Shown: positions 37,085-45,839 of the stretch, one piece after another
Layout of the letters: each line of letters opens with the position of its first letter
Numbering within the stretch: the stretch's first letter is position 1
Assembly (NCBI GenBank): GCA_003148945.1
Contig: QGGY01000013.1
Span: forward strand, 96,853 to 160,852
Origin: Murimonas intestini
GTDB taxonomy: Bacteria > Bacillota > Clostridia > Lachnospirales > Lachnospiraceae
Length of the DNA stretch: 64,000 nt
Reading direction: 5' to 3'
The notes under the pieces: generated by a model
Databases searched by the model: none
Seen by the model: the letters and a program-made list of their open reading frames with translations, nothing else
Told to the model about the DNA's origin: nothing
Program-made: the position numbers and the translations under genes

Positions 37085-37735
37085 TTAATTTAACTTACCA
37101 TCCTGCATATTATAGCACTTATATTTCTTTTCCTCAATCACTGCTTCAATTGCATATTCCAGTCCCCTCGCAATGTCCTCCTGGGACATTCCCGGCGTCC
37201 CCTCGGGCTTCAGGGCCGCCTGCTCCGTTGAATACGGGACATGGATAAATCCTGCCCTGATCCCTCTGTATTTCTTATCCGCCAGGTATAAGACCTGATA
37301 CATGATATAATTGCACACAAACGTGCCGGCCGAATAAGATATTCCTGCCTGTATGCCGTGGCGCCTGATATTTTCAGCCATTGCCTTTACAGGAAGCGTA
37401 GAGAAGTAAGCCGTATCTCCATCTTCCCTGATACTCTCCTCTATCGGCTGAGCCCCTTCATTATCAGGGATCCTGGCTTCTGCCAGATTGATAGCTGTCT
37501 TTTCTATCGATATCCCTGTCCTTCCTCCGGCCTGCCCCACGCATATGACTACATCAGGACTGTATACTTTGACTGCCTCTTCCACTATATGTCCGCATTT
37601 AGAAAATACAGTAGGAATCTCCAGCTTAATAATATCTGCCCCTGATATGGTCTCCGGCAGCAGCTTTACAGCTTCATAGGCCGGATTGACCTTCTCACCG
37701 CCGAACGGATCAAATCCCGTTACCAAAACCTTCAT
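37085..37735 (-). CDS. pcp: Pyroglutamyl-peptidase I
   Basis: A 216-residue cysteine peptidase that removes N-terminal pyroglutamate from peptides in the cytoplasm. The catalytic triad is visible: Glu79 in GRTGISIEKTAIN, Cys141 in SAGTFVCNYIMY and His165 in GFIHVPY. The N-terminal TGFDPFGGEKVNPA is the family signature. The ATG at 37735 has a GGAGG site. It is the first gene of a leftward group with sulP and the cyclase gene, and it borders the AT-rich island to its right. Confidence 0.95.
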   Translation of the reverse strand: MKVLVTGFDPFGGEKVNPAYEAVKLLPETISGADIIKLEIPTVFSKCGHIVEEAVKVYSPDVVICVGQAGGRTGISIEKTAINLAEARIPDNEGAQPIEESIREDGDTAYFSTLPVKAMAENIRRHGIQAGISYSAGTFVCNYIMYQVLYLADKKYRGIRAGFIHVPYSTEQAALKPEGTPGMSQEDIARGLEYAIEAVIEEKKYKCYNMQDGKLN

Positions 37736-37918
37736 TATATATCCTCCTGTTAATTATGTACCTTATCATACTATAGCTTTTTCCGGAGGTAAAAGCAAGA
37801 CTTGGTATGGGATGCCGGTGGTTTTTAATTGTTTGCAAGTAATAATGCTGGTAGAAAACAAAATATTATTTTGCTATAATTAATTTATTAAATTACAGAA
37901 GAAATCAGGAGGTAAAAA

Positions 37919-38020
37919 ATGGCGCATCGCAGAGTTGAAAAGTGTCCGTACTGTGGGAAGACTATTACTTCCTTGCCGGCATTGACCGACAGGCGGAAGA
38001 TATGTTCTTTCGGCTGGTAG
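37919..38020 (+). pseudogene. Short zinc-ribbon-like frame and TnpV-like remnant
   Basis: After a perfect CAGGAGG site an ATG opens a 33-codon frame beginning MAHRRVEKCPYCGKTI, with one CxxC. From about 37960 to 38054 another frame reads YYFLAGIDRQAEDMFFRLVE, which closely resembles the conserved core of TnpV proteins of clostridial transposons, and then stops. The two pieces look joined, as if a deletion or insertion fused a small gene to a transposon remnant. It marks the left border of the sigma-factor/ABC island. TnpV similarity is recalled from the family, not searched. Confidence 0.5.
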
Positions 38021-38092
38021 AACAGTATGCAGCGGCGGTAAGCTGCTATTACTAAAAATACCCTGATATTCATATGAAAGTGAGGTGTTCGG

Positions 38093-38566
38093 GTGAAAGA
38101 GTTTGAAAAAATATATTCAGAACACTATGATATTGTGTTTCATTATGTACTTTCACTCTGCGGAGATGAAGCACAAGCAGAAGAAATCACCCAAGAGGCT
38201 TTTTTCAAAGCACTGAAAAACATCGATACTTTCCGAGGCGAATGCAAGCTGAGTGTATGGTTATGCCAGATTGCTAAAAATACATTTTACACAGACGCAA
38301 AGCGGCGTGGACGACAAGTTGAGTATCCACTGGAAATGGTACCGTCTACTCAAGACATTGAACAAGGTATTTTTATTAAAGAAGAAGCATTGACAATTCA
38401 CAATATTCTTCACCGGCTGGACGAACCATATAAAGAAGTGTTCTGGATGCGAACTTTTGGAGAACTTTCATTCAAAGATATTGCGGATATGTTCGGCAAA
38501 ACAGAGAGTTGGGCAAGAGTTACCTATCACCGTGCAAAATTAAAAATTAAGGAGGGTCTCAAATGA
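38093..38566 (+). CDS. ECF RNA polymerase sigma factor
   Basis: A 157-residue ECF sigma factor. Region 2 is seen in YDIVFHYVLSLCGDEAQAEEITQEAFFKAL and region 4 in EPYKEVFWMRTFGELSFKDIADMFGKTESWARVTYHRAK. The GTG start at 38093 has GAGGTG 6 nt upstream. It overlaps the anti-sigma gene by ATGA. Such pairs near an ABC system usually answer cell-envelope or peptide-antibiotic stress. Base use is more AT-rich than in the neighbouring catabolic genes. Confidence 0.9.
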   Translation: MKEFEKIYSEHYDIVFHYVLSLCGDEAQAEEITQEAFFKALKNIDTFRGECKLSVWLCQIAKNTFYTDAKRRGRQVEYPLEMVPSTQDIEQGIFIKEEALTIHNILHRLDEPYKEVFWMRTFGELSFKDIADMFGKTESWARVTYHRAKLKIKEGLK

Positions 38567-39222
38567 AATATCCTTGTGAATTAGTACAAGACTTGTTGCC
38601 CCTATATATTGATGAAGTGTGCAGCGAAGAGAGTAAAAAAGCGGTTGAAGAACATTTGTCTGAATGTCCTGACTGTAGAGCAGTTTATGCTGAAATGCGA
38701 GATTCAGATGAGATAGAGCTGACACCTTCTCTTGCCAACCGGGAACGCCAAAAAGCAGAATCGTATCAATCTGTCAAGAAAAAACTATTCCGTAAGCAGT
38801 TGCTTGCTGCGGTCGGAGCTGTTTTTGCTTTAGCCATCCTTGTCTTTGCAGCGATTGGTATCTTAAAAAACACACAACAGGTAGTTGAATACAATAAAAT
38901 ATCTGTTTCTATAGCAGACGGCGATTTGATTGGACGATTACGGGGGAGTGAAGTAAGTTACCTGAAAATCAAGAGAGTTTCCACTACAGTAGTCGGTGAA
39001 GAAAAAGATGTCCTCTTATTCTATGTCTCTGATACTAAATGGAATGAGCTGATCAACAGTGAGAAAGTTTTTTCAGAATTTACACTTTGTGCTGCTGACA
39101 AAGGATCAGATGATATAAGTGCCGTTTACTACTTCACAGGCGACTACACCAATTTGGAAAATATGAGTGAAACAGAATTTCAAAACACGATTCTTTCTTC
39201 CCAATTACTTTGGGAAAAGTAA
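38563..39222 (+). CDS. Zinc-finger anti-sigma factor
   Basis: A 219-residue membrane protein. The N-terminal LVQDLLPLYIDEVCSEES leads to EEHLSECPDC, the HxxxCxxC zinc module of anti-sigma factors (residues about 28-36). A single membrane segment lies near residues 82-100 and the rest is probably extracellular and sensory. It overlaps the sigma-factor gene by 4 nt, so the two are made together. It should hold the ECF factor at the membrane until a signal arrives. Confidence 0.85.
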   Translation: MKYPCELVQDLLPLYIDEVCSEESKKAVEEHLSECPDCRAVYAEMRDSDEIELTPSLANRERQKAESYQSVKKKLFRKQLLAAVGAVFALAILVFAAIGILKNTQQVVEYNKISVSIADGDLIGRLRGSEVSYLKIKRVSTTVVGEEKDVLLFYVSDTKWNELINSEKVFSEFTLCAADKGSDDISAVYYFTGDYTNLENMSETEFQNTILSSQLLWEK

Positions 39223-39339
39223 TCTATACAGAAATGCCGTATCGGATATAAAACCGATACGGTATATTTTTTTGAAATTGTTTGTAACGAAATCCATTTT
39301 TGATAGTCATAGGGGTGAAAACAGGAATGGAGGATTACT

Positions 39340-39870
39340 ATGTTATACAAAATAAAACGATGGTTAAAGCCAACTACTATACTTCTAATCGCAGGATTCG
39401 CCATTTCACTAACCTCTGTTTTGATCGGCATTAGCGCCATCAATTCAGTAATCAGTTCATTGGCTGAAATGGGTAGTGAAACACCAATCTATTTAACAAT
39501 GCAGAATACAGGCTTTTCTCTTGCTACTGCCATATATATTTTTTCGGTTGCTAATTGCCTTGTAGTAACGAATTATTGGATGATTGCGCAGAAGCGGGAT
39601 ATGGCAATTCGCAAAGCGTTCGGTTGGTCTAATTTGCAGTTAACCGGCATGATTACTCTTCAAATGGCAAAGATGCTGACCGTCAGCCTTGTTATAAGCA
39701 TCATTTTTCTCAGTGTATTAGCCGCGCAAAATGCAGCTGTTTTTTCTGTAGAGCTGACACCTTTTTTCATATCAGGCTCAATGATGTTAATGTTATTCAC
39801 CCTATTTATGTCCGTGTTGATCCCAATCATACGGATTTTGAAAATTCATCCGGCGGAGGTGATTTCATAA
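39340..39870 (+). CDS. FtsX-like permease, short form
   Basis: A 176-residue membrane protein equal to the C-terminal FtsX domain of MacB-type permeases: four membrane segments with the RDMAIRKAFGWSNLQL loop that joins the ATPase, and a final IIRILKIHPAEVIS typical of the family end. It lacks the large extracellular domain, so it is a half permease. It is next to the full permease (1-nt overlap) and an ATPase gene. GGAGGATTACT precedes the ATG. Together they form an asymmetric MacB/LolCDE-like system. Confidence 0.82.
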   Translation: MLYKIKRWLKPTTILLIAGFAISLTSVLIGISAINSVISSLAEMGSETPIYLTMQNTGFSLATAIYIFSVANCLVVTNYWMIAQKRDMAIRKAFGWSNLQLTGMITLQMAKMLTVSLVISIIFLSVLAAQNAAVFSVELTPFFISGSMMLMLFTLFMSVLIPIIRILKIHPAEVIS

Positions 39871-41135
39871 TGAGGCCAATTCTGCAGCTGGCATTAAAAG
39901 AAATACGAAAAAAGAGAGTCCGCACAATATTGATGTTTGTGGTATGTCTGATAGCTACGCTTACGGTATTTACTTCCATTACTAATGCAACAAGTGCAAT
40001 CTGTCAGCAAAAAATATTTGATCGCAATTTAGGACTTGAGGCTGGTCAGATTCTACACCTAAAGTATCTGCAAACAGATGAAACTGCTGAATTTACAACT
40101 GCACTTGCAGATTTTAGAAACTACATAGAGACGCTTCCCGGGGTTAACGCTGTGGGACAGTTTGATGCAACAGGTATCAACTTCTCCGAATTAAAAACAT
40201 CTGAAGAATATGTCAAGATAAATCAAAAAATCCTTGAAAATGGAGTTTATAAAGATTATCCCGAAAGATCTCAGGTGTTGTATGTTGACGAGGCCCTTTT
40301 ACCCCTTGTAAAAGGAGGAATTTCAGCTTTTGCGAGCACCCAAAGCACAAACCTCCCCATATATGCCAGCGAAGTTTTTAAGGATGTCGTACCCGTTGGC
40401 ACTTTTCTGACAGATGAACGGACAGGTGAAATGTATGAAGTGGTCGGATATTTTTCAAAAGGAAGCCAATGGGTTGAAGAAGACGATTTGATCCGCTATC
40501 CGCTTGTTTCGTTGGATGGCTGGTTTATCGCCCCTTTTTCAGATGAAGGGAGAAATGATATTTTGACTCAATTATCTTCTTTACACAACACCTATGTGCT
40601 GCTTTCTGAAACTGCCGATGAGAAAATATTGGAGCAGGAAATATGCAGCTACTCGTTTTCACACGGTTTTTCTGCAACTGCGATTTCCCTTTCGGAAGAA
40701 TATGAAATATATCGTTCAGAAACAGGTACTTTCACCTCCCGACAGATTATCATTGCGATTTTTATTTCTATGATGGCTCTTACTTCAATTATCGCAGTTT
40801 TTACAACAAATACGCTGCTAAAACGCAGGCAATACGGCATTTTAATTGCTAACGGCTTCACGCAAAAAGACATTGCTTTCTGTATAGCAGCTGAAATAGC
40901 AATTATCGTTTTCTCTTCAACACTGGTTGCCTGGATTATCAAATTCGTTGAATTTCGTAATAATACAGACGTGTTTAGAGAGGCGCTAATGACGGCGCAT
41001 ATTCAATATACACTGCCGGTTTGCTTGCTTATCGCAGTCATTCTTGTGATTTTAGCAACGCTTTTTCCGGCATTTAAGCTATTTCAATATCAACCGGGTG
41101 ATTTAATAGGAGGAAATACCAATGGCAATGATTGA
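39870..41135 (+). CDS. FtsX-like ABC permease, full length
   Basis: A 421-residue membrane protein: one N-terminal membrane segment, an extracellular domain of about 230 residues, then three segments with the KRRQYGILIANGFTQKDIAF loop. This is the MacB/LolC layout, which exports or works on peptides and lipoproteins at the outer face. The start overlaps the short permease stop, and its end overlaps the ATPase gene by 14 nt. The substrate is unknown; the linked ECF pair suggests a defence against membrane-active peptides. Confidence 0.87.
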   Translation: MRPILQLALKEIRKKRVRTILMFVVCLIATLTVFTSITNATSAICQQKIFDRNLGLEAGQILHLKYLQTDETAEFTTALADFRNYIETLPGVNAVGQFDATGINFSELKTSEEYVKINQKILENGVYKDYPERSQVLYVDEALLPLVKGGISAFASTQSTNLPIYASEVFKDVVPVGTFLTDERTGEMYEVVGYFSKGSQWVEEDDLIRYPLVSLDGWFIAPFSDEGRNDILTQLSSLHNTYVLLSETADEKILEQEICSYSFSHGFSATAISLSEEYEIYRSETGTFTSRQIIIAIFISMMALTSIIAVFTTNTLLKRRQYGILIANGFTQKDIAFCIAAEIAIIVFSSTLVAWIIKFVEFRNNTDVFREALMTAHIQYTLPVCLLIAVILVILATLFPAFKLFQYQPGDLIGGNTNGND

Positions 41136-41868
41136 ATTAAACCATATATCAAAAGAATACCGGACCGATAATATTGTTACACCGGCTCTATCGAACATTG
41201 ATTTGAAAATCGAGCAGGGAGAATTTGTATCAATTATGGGAGCGTCTGGTTCCGGCAAGACAACGCTTTTGAACATTGTGGGTTGTATGGATGCCCCCAC
41301 CGCAGGTACATATCTGTTCGATGGAAAAGATTTAAGCCGTGAAAAAGAAAATAATTTATCAGCAATACGAGGAAAAAGAATTGCCTTTGTGTTCCAACAT
41401 TTTGCTTTGATCGGCGACTATACAATATTTGAAAATGTTGAAATGCCGCTGATTAAGCAATCCGTTTCAAAAACGGTGCGACAGCAAAAAATACAATCTG
41501 CACTTGAGGCTGTAGGTATCAAATCTCTTTCTAAGAAGAAAGCAGCACATATTTCAGGCGGACAAAAACAGCGTGTTGCGATTGCCAGAGCAATCGCTTG
41601 TGGTGCAGATGTGATTCTTGCTGACGAGCCGACGGGTGCATTGGATAGCAAAACTGGAAAAGAAATAATGGAACTTTTTACCAATCTTAACGCAGAAGGG
41701 AAAACAATTATCCTTATTACGCACGATAGAAAAATTGCAGAATATGCGAAGCGACTGATTACAATTCAAGATGGGAGGATTTTGAGTGATGAAGCTATCT
41801 CAAAGAACAATCTCGCTTTTTCTTGCACTAAGTATGCTTTTTATGCTTACGGGCTGCAAGGAAAGTAA
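41122..41868 (+). CDS. ABC transporter ATP-binding protein, MacB/LolD type
   Basis: A 248-residue ATPase. Walker A is GASGSGKTT (near residue 40), the signature is ISGGQKQR in place of LSGGQ, Walker B is VILADEPTGALDS and the switch His is in ITHDRKIA. The roughly 25 residues after ITIQDGRILSDE look unlike the family, because they overlap the lipoprotein gene in another frame; the true functional end is probably near there. It energises the two FtsX-like permeases before it. Confidence 0.92.
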   Translation: MAMIELNHISKEYRTDNIVTPALSNIDLKIEQGEFVSIMGASGSGKTTLLNIVGCMDAPTAGTYLFDGKDLSREKENNLSAIRGKRIAFVFQHFALIGDYTIFENVEMPLIKQSVSKTVRQQKIQSALEAVGIKSLSKKKAAHISGGQKQRVAIARAIACGADVILADEPTGALDSKTGKEIMELFTNLNAEGKTIILITHDRKIAEYAKRLITIQDGRILSDEAISKNNLAFSCTKYAFYAYGLQGK

Positions 41869-41995
41869 TACAACTGAATATACAACGGTACAGAGTTTTG
41901 AATATCACTTCTTTCCGAGTAGCACCGTGTCATTTACTGTTATTATCGAAGAGGAGACCAATGGGTCAGTGATTGGTGAAATACTAAGTCGTTAA
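41789..41995 (+). CDS. Small lipoprotein
   Basis: A 68-residue protein starting within the ATPase gene, with GGGAGGATTTTGAGTG before the ATG (a GTG 3 nt earlier is also possible). A signal peptide ends in FMLTGCKES, a clear lipobox, and the rest is an uncharacterised extracellular tail (FEYHFFPSSTVSFTVIIEEE). It may be the accessory subunit of the MacB-like system or a truncated longer lipoprotein. It is the last gene of the island operon before the terminator at 42019-42056. Confidence 0.65.
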   Translation: MKLSQRTISLFLALSMLFMLTGCKESNTTEYTTVQSFEYHFFPSSTVSFTVIIEEETNGSVIGEILSR

Positions 41996-42335
41996 TACAT
42001 AAGGTAATAAAATATGTATGCCGGCGGTGTGGGATTTGTCCATACCGGCGTTTTTTCTATGCCTATCGGCTGCCTCTGTTAAAGGATTTTGTATACTGTT
42101 TGGGCATGCCCTGCAAGGGAAGCGAAACGTACCTCTGCAAGACTGCTGGATAAGGTGACCGGGCAGGCATTTGACGATATAGATTTAGGAATATCTTAAT
42201 TTTTTATAAGGAAAATAGTTAAGATTTCCCTCTGCATTTCTGTTAATATATCTTAATTATAACTAAACGGCAGCGGCGGGCATATTCACTTATAGCTCAT
42301 TGCCTACAGTAATTGCAAGAATTGGGAGAAACACT
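41996..42335. other. Intergenic region closing the island, with regulator boxes
   Basis: Apart from the terminator (42019-42056), the frame 42110-42199 reads PAREAKRTSARLLDKVTG and ends in a stop; it looks like the tail of a lost gene, possibly another mobile-element remnant, and is not identified. Next come ATATCTTAATT at 42191-42201 and 42248-42258 with an inverted GTTAAGAT between them, which are likely binding sites for the response regulator that follows. Confidence 0.45.
42019..42056 (+). terminator. Terminator of the sigma-factor/ABC operon
   Basis: GGTGTGG and CCATACC pair (one G-U) with flanking GC pairs around an ATTTGT-type loop, followed by TTTTTT at 42051-42056. It lies 24 nt after the lipoprotein stop. 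Confidence 0.75.
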
Positions 42336-43037
42336 ATGAATGAAAAGATATTAGTTGTTGACGATGAGAAAGAGATTTCTGACCTTGTCGCCCTGTACCT
42401 GGAAAATGAAGGATTTGCTGTATACAAATTTTATACAGCCGCGGAGGCGCTGGAATGTATCGCTTCGGTGGATCTGGACCTGGCGATCCTGGATGTCATG
42501 CTCCCGGACACAGATGGTTTCCAGATATGTAAAAAGATACGTGAACGAAGCACATATCCAATACTGATGCTCACCGCCAAGGGTGAGGAGATCGATAAGA
42601 TCACAGGGCTTACCCTTGGGGCCGATGATTACGTCACAAAGCCTTTCCGCCCATTAGAATTGGTCGCGCGCGTCAAGGCACAGCTTCGCAGATATAAGCA
42701 GTATAATACCCCTTCAGCTCCTGAAGAAAAAGACATCATTACTTGTGCTGCCCTGACAATGAACATCCTCACGCATGAATGTACTTTAAACGAAAAGCCA
42801 CTGATACTCACTCCCGCTGAGTTTACTATCCTGCAGACCCTCTGCCAGGCCAACGGCCGGGTAGTAAGCGCGGAAGAGCTTTTCCACAAACTCTGGGGCA
42901 ATGAGCAGTTCAGCAAGGATAACCGCAGCATCACTGTCCACATCCGCCATCTCCGTGAAAAGATGAATGATTCTTTTGAACGCCCCAAATATATAAAAAC
43001 TGTCTGGGGATGCGGCTACAAGATCGACCGTATTTAG
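42336..43037 (+). CDS. VanR-like response regulator (OmpR family)
   Basis: A 233-residue response regulator. The receiver has VVDDE, phospho-acceptor Asp in LAILDVMLPDTDG and the TKPFRPLELVARVKAQLRRY link; the winged helix ends NRSITVHIRHLREKMND and YIKTVWGCGYKI. The match to VanR of the vanA type glycopeptide clusters runs along the whole length by eye. GGGAGAAACACT precedes the ATG at 42336. No VanS kinase, VanH, VanA or VanX gene is in the window, so resistance is not implied. The next gene is a D,D-carboxypeptidase, a plausible target. Confidence 0.88.
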   Translation: MNEKILVVDDEKEISDLVALYLENEGFAVYKFYTAAEALECIASVDLDLAILDVMLPDTDGFQICKKIRERSTYPILMLTAKGEEIDKITGLTLGADDYVTKPFRPLELVARVKAQLRRYKQYNTPSAPEEKDIITCAALTMNILTHECTLNEKPLILTPAEFTILQTLCQANGRVVSAEELFHKLWGNEQFSKDNRSITVHIRHLREKMNDSFERPKYIKTVWGCGYKIDRI

Positions 43038-43203
43038 CCTGTACCCATCTTAGCAAAATATCAACAATTCCTTAACTTTTAATTACTGCTTTAGAAATCA
43101 GATATTAAAGTACAATTGTTTTCATCCTGCTAAACTATTCTTAAACAGGGGAGAGAAACCGAAAAATATAAATACTCCCTGAAAAAGAAGGGAAGGGATC
43201 CAA

Positions 43204-44235
43204 TTGTACACTAACCAGCCTGATTTCAGATCCAGAAATGCAAGGAGGAGGCGCCGCCGCCGGCTCAGAATCCGCGTCTGCAGCTCACTGATCAGTATCG
43301 CCCTTGTATGCATATTAATTGCCTTTATGTATCTTATCACTTCGAAAAAACAGTCCCCGGGCATGGAAGGCAGCTTTTCAAACCAGAATGTCCAAAACGC
43401 CGGCCTTACCCCGGCTGATGCAGACATTAAAATCACAGAAAAAGATATTGATCTGTCGTCTCTTTACAGTCCGAATGCCATTCTTGTTAAACTTCAGTCA
43501 GGTGAAGTCATCTCCGCTCACGGTGAAGATGACAAGATCTATCCTGCCTCACTGACAAAAATCATGACTGCCATACTGGCAATTGAAAACACACCGGACC
43601 TGGACAGGAGCACTGTACTTCCCTATGAGATATTCTCCGGACTCTATGCGGAAGATGCTTCTATGGCCGGGTTTCTGCCGGATGAAACAGCCACTTACCG
43701 GGATCTTCTCTACGGGATACTTCTCCCGTCGGGTGCGGAATGCTGCCTCACCTTTGCCCAGGACATAGCCGGGTCTGAATCTGCTTTCACAGATATGATG
43801 AACTCCAAAGCTGCAGAACTTGGAATGGAGCATACACACTTCACTAACACTACCGGTCTGCATGATACTGACCACTATACTACTGTCCGGGATCTGTCCG
43901 TGCTCCTTGAGTATGCTTTGAAAAATAATGATTTCAGGACAGCCTTTACAAGCCAGGCCCATCATACACAGCCGTCTGAGCTCCATCCTGATGGATTTAC
44001 ATTTTCAAGCACACTGTTCACTAATCTGGACTCATCAGAGGCCTCCCGCGGAAGGATTCTGGGAGGTAAGACCGGATATACAGATGAAGCAGGATTATGC
44101 CTGGCCAGTCTGGCCAATATAAACGGCAGAGAATACATTTTAATAACAGCCGGAGCCGATGGTTCCCATACTACTGCCCAATTCAATATTCTCGATGCCA
44201 TTCATGTCTATGACCAGCTGGAAAATATACAGTGA
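43204..44235 (+). CDS. D-alanyl-D-alanine carboxypeptidase, S11 family
   Basis: A 343-residue penicillin-binding-type peptidase that trims the terminal D-Ala of peptidoglycan stems outside the cell. After a very basic N-terminus and one membrane segment (about residues 32-48), the active site is PASLTKIMTA (Ser-x-x-Lys) and GGKTGYTDEAG (KTG). The second motif reads PSGAE where SGN is usual, a variation seen by eye. The start is TTG with GGAAGGGAT 6 nt upstream; no ATG is possible before the membrane segment. It follows the VanR-like gene by 166 bp. Confidence 0.85.
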   Translation: MYTNQPDFRSRNARRRRRRRLRIRVCSSLISIALVCILIAFMYLITSKKQSPGMEGSFSNQNVQNAGLTPADADIKITEKDIDLSSLYSPNAILVKLQSGEVISAHGEDDKIYPASLTKIMTAILAIENTPDLDRSTVLPYEIFSGLYAEDASMAGFLPDETATYRDLLYGILLPSGAECCLTFAQDIAGSESAFTDMMNSKAAELGMEHTHFTNTTGLHDTDHYTTVRDLSVLLEYALKNNDFRTAFTSQAHHTQPSELHPDGFTFSSTLFTNLDSSEASRGRILGGKTGYTDEAGLCLASLANINGREYILITAGADGSHTTAQFNILDAIHVYDQLENIQ

Positions 44236-44421
44236 CATGTCCTATGATGTTTAAAAAAAGCTTTGTATATGATATCATAAAGCTGCCGTATCAATGCTCT
44301 TTCCATACAGCAGAAAAATGCCAGGCTGATCAGAAATACCCGGATATGTCAAAATCTGTGCTTAAGGTCTGGGGAGAGCCTTGCAACAGTTTATATTTAA
44401 AACAAATGAAGGAGAATATTC

Positions 44422-45495
44422 ATGTATGATGTCATAATTATAGGTGCCGGCCCGGCTGGAAGCAGCGCTGCAAAAGAGCTGGCTTCAAACGGGTATAAAG
44501 TACTGCTGGCAGAGAAGTTTAAGCTTCCCAGAAATAAATCATGTTCCGGGATCCTGATCAAAAAATCGCTGGACCTGATTTCACAGTATTTCGGTGAACA
44601 GGTGCCGTCCTCTGTTAAGTGCTCTCCGGCAGACAACAGGGGAATGGTATTTACAAATGATACAGGCAGAGAATTTCTGTTTGAGCAGCCGGGTGCAAAT
44701 ATCTGGCGGAGCAGCTTTGACTGCTGGCTGGCCCAAAAGGCTGCAGATGCCGGGGCCATATTGCGTGACTGTACCGCTGCCGTCGCTTACAGTGAATCAG
44801 AGGATTCTGTTACAGTAACATTTAAAAGCAGCACATCCGAGGGAGGCTGCACATTCAAGGACTGTGCCACTTATACAGAATCTGCTAAAATAGTAATAAT
44901 ATGCGAGGGAGCTGTCAGCTCTTTAAAACGAAAATACAGGAATGCGTCCAAAAATTATATTACTACTTATCAGACATTTAACAGGGGCAGTATTTCATTA
45001 GATCCACACTATTTTTACGCTTACCTGCAGCCCCGGCTGTCTCAGTATGACGCCTGGTTTAATGTGAAAGATGATTATCTGATCTTTGGTGTGGCAGTCA
45101 GCGATACTTCTCTGACTGAACATTATTATAAAGAATTTATATCCTATATGGAACATGAGCATAACGCCCGGATAGAGGCACAGGTTAATTCTGAAAAATG
45201 GATCATGCCCCATATTCAGCCGGGCTGTCCCATAGAATATGGTTCAGGAAGAGTCCTGTTCGCAGGTGAGGCTGCAGGTTTCCTGAATCCGATGGGAGAA
45301 GGAATCTCAGGCGGGCTTGAGAGCGGCCATGCCGCAGCACGTGCCGTCTGTGAGTCCGGTTTTTCCTCTAATGCTGACCTTTCCAGAATCCTCAGCAGCT
45401 ATCAGCGCCTGACTCTGGACCTGAAGAATTATATGGAGCGCCAATGGGGTTTTGTAGCCGGAATGGCTGGTACCTTTGGACATATGCGCTCCTGA
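44422..45495 (+). CDS. FAD-dependent oxidoreductase, geranylgeranyl reductase family
   Basis: A 357-residue flavoprotein. The N-terminus MYDVIIIGAGPAGSSAAKEL is a GxGxxG FAD-binding fold, a KSCSG block lies near residue 40, and VLFAGEAAGFLNPMGEGISG near residue 285 is the second FAD motif typical of geranylgeranyl reductase and related enzymes. The family reduces isoprenoid chains or hydroxylates aromatics; the substrate here is unknown. AAGGAGAATATTC precedes the ATG. The 186-bp gap before it has no recognised gene. Confidence 0.82.
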   Translation: MYDVIIIGAGPAGSSAAKELASNGYKVLLAEKFKLPRNKSCSGILIKKSLDLISQYFGEQVPSSVKCSPADNRGMVFTNDTGREFLFEQPGANIWRSSFDCWLAQKAADAGAILRDCTAAVAYSESEDSVTVTFKSSTSEGGCTFKDCATYTESAKIVIICEGAVSSLKRKYRNASKNYITTYQTFNRGSISLDPHYFYAYLQPRLSQYDAWFNVKDDYLIFGVAVSDTSLTEHYYKEFISYMEHEHNARIEAQVNSEKWIMPHIQPGCPIEYGSGRVLFAGEAAGFLNPMGEGISGGLESGHAAARAVCESGFSSNADLSRILSSYQRLTLDLKNYMERQWGFVAGMAGTFGHMRS

Positions 45496-45545
45496 TCCAA
45501 ATCATCTGCATGGCGCCGCCATGGGATTTCTGCATTCTTGCATCA

Positions 45546-45588
45546 TGTTCATACAGTCTGTGCAGCAGATGCGCAGACTGTATGAACA
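45546..45588. repeat. Dispersed palindromic repeat, copy 3 (long stem)
   Basis: The arms 45546-45563 and 45571-45588 pair over 18 bp with a single G-U, around a 7-nt loop. The core GTCTGTGCAG and flanking AGTTACTT resemble copies 1 and 2, but the outer stem (TGTTCATACA) is longer. A T-run follows (about 45595-45602), so it could also terminate the flavoprotein gene, 51 bp upstream. Confidence 0.75.
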
Positions 45589-45649
45589 GTTACTTGTTTT
45601 TCTCTTCTGCCGCCTCCGGATTAATTTCAAAAATTTATTTTAAAAGTGC

Positions 45650-45714
45650 TTGACACCCGCAACTGTATCTGCTATAGTTACAGTAATAAATGTAATGTTT
45701 TAAGTTACAGTTGC
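45650..45714 (+). promoter_or_regulatory. Strong promoter with inverted repeat before the RclA-like gene
   Basis: TTGACA (45650-45655), a 17-bp spacer and TATAGT (45673-45678) make a near-consensus promoter. GCAACTGTA (45659-45667) inside the spacer and TACAGTTGC (45706-45714) past the start site are perfect inverted partners, and AGTTACAGT occurs twice. This is a typical layout for a repressor that loops or blocks the promoter. The RclA-like start is 126 bp further on. Confidence 0.75.
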
Positions 45715-45839
45715 TGCAATCTAAATCAATACACGGCAGCAAACTGCCTGGTATCTGACCCTCGCGGCATTCGCCAAATGCACGTGCAAGCATGTTCACT
45801 TGGCTCATTGCTCGCGGGAATAAAAAGGAGGATTTTCGA

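Noticed and set aside
41786..41868. Frameshift at the end of the ABC ATPase gene
   Set aside because: The odd tail is explained by overlap with the lipoprotein gene, which has its own ribosome site and lipobox.
42336..44235. Glycopeptide resistance cluster
   Set aside because: Only a VanR-like regulator is present; no ligase, dehydrogenase, dipeptidase or kinase of the vanHAX/S set.
44236..44421. 65-codon plus-strand frame between the carboxypeptidase and the flavoprotein gene
   Set aside because: No ribosome binding site, unlikely composition, and it overlaps the stop of the upstream gene and the ribosome site of the next one.
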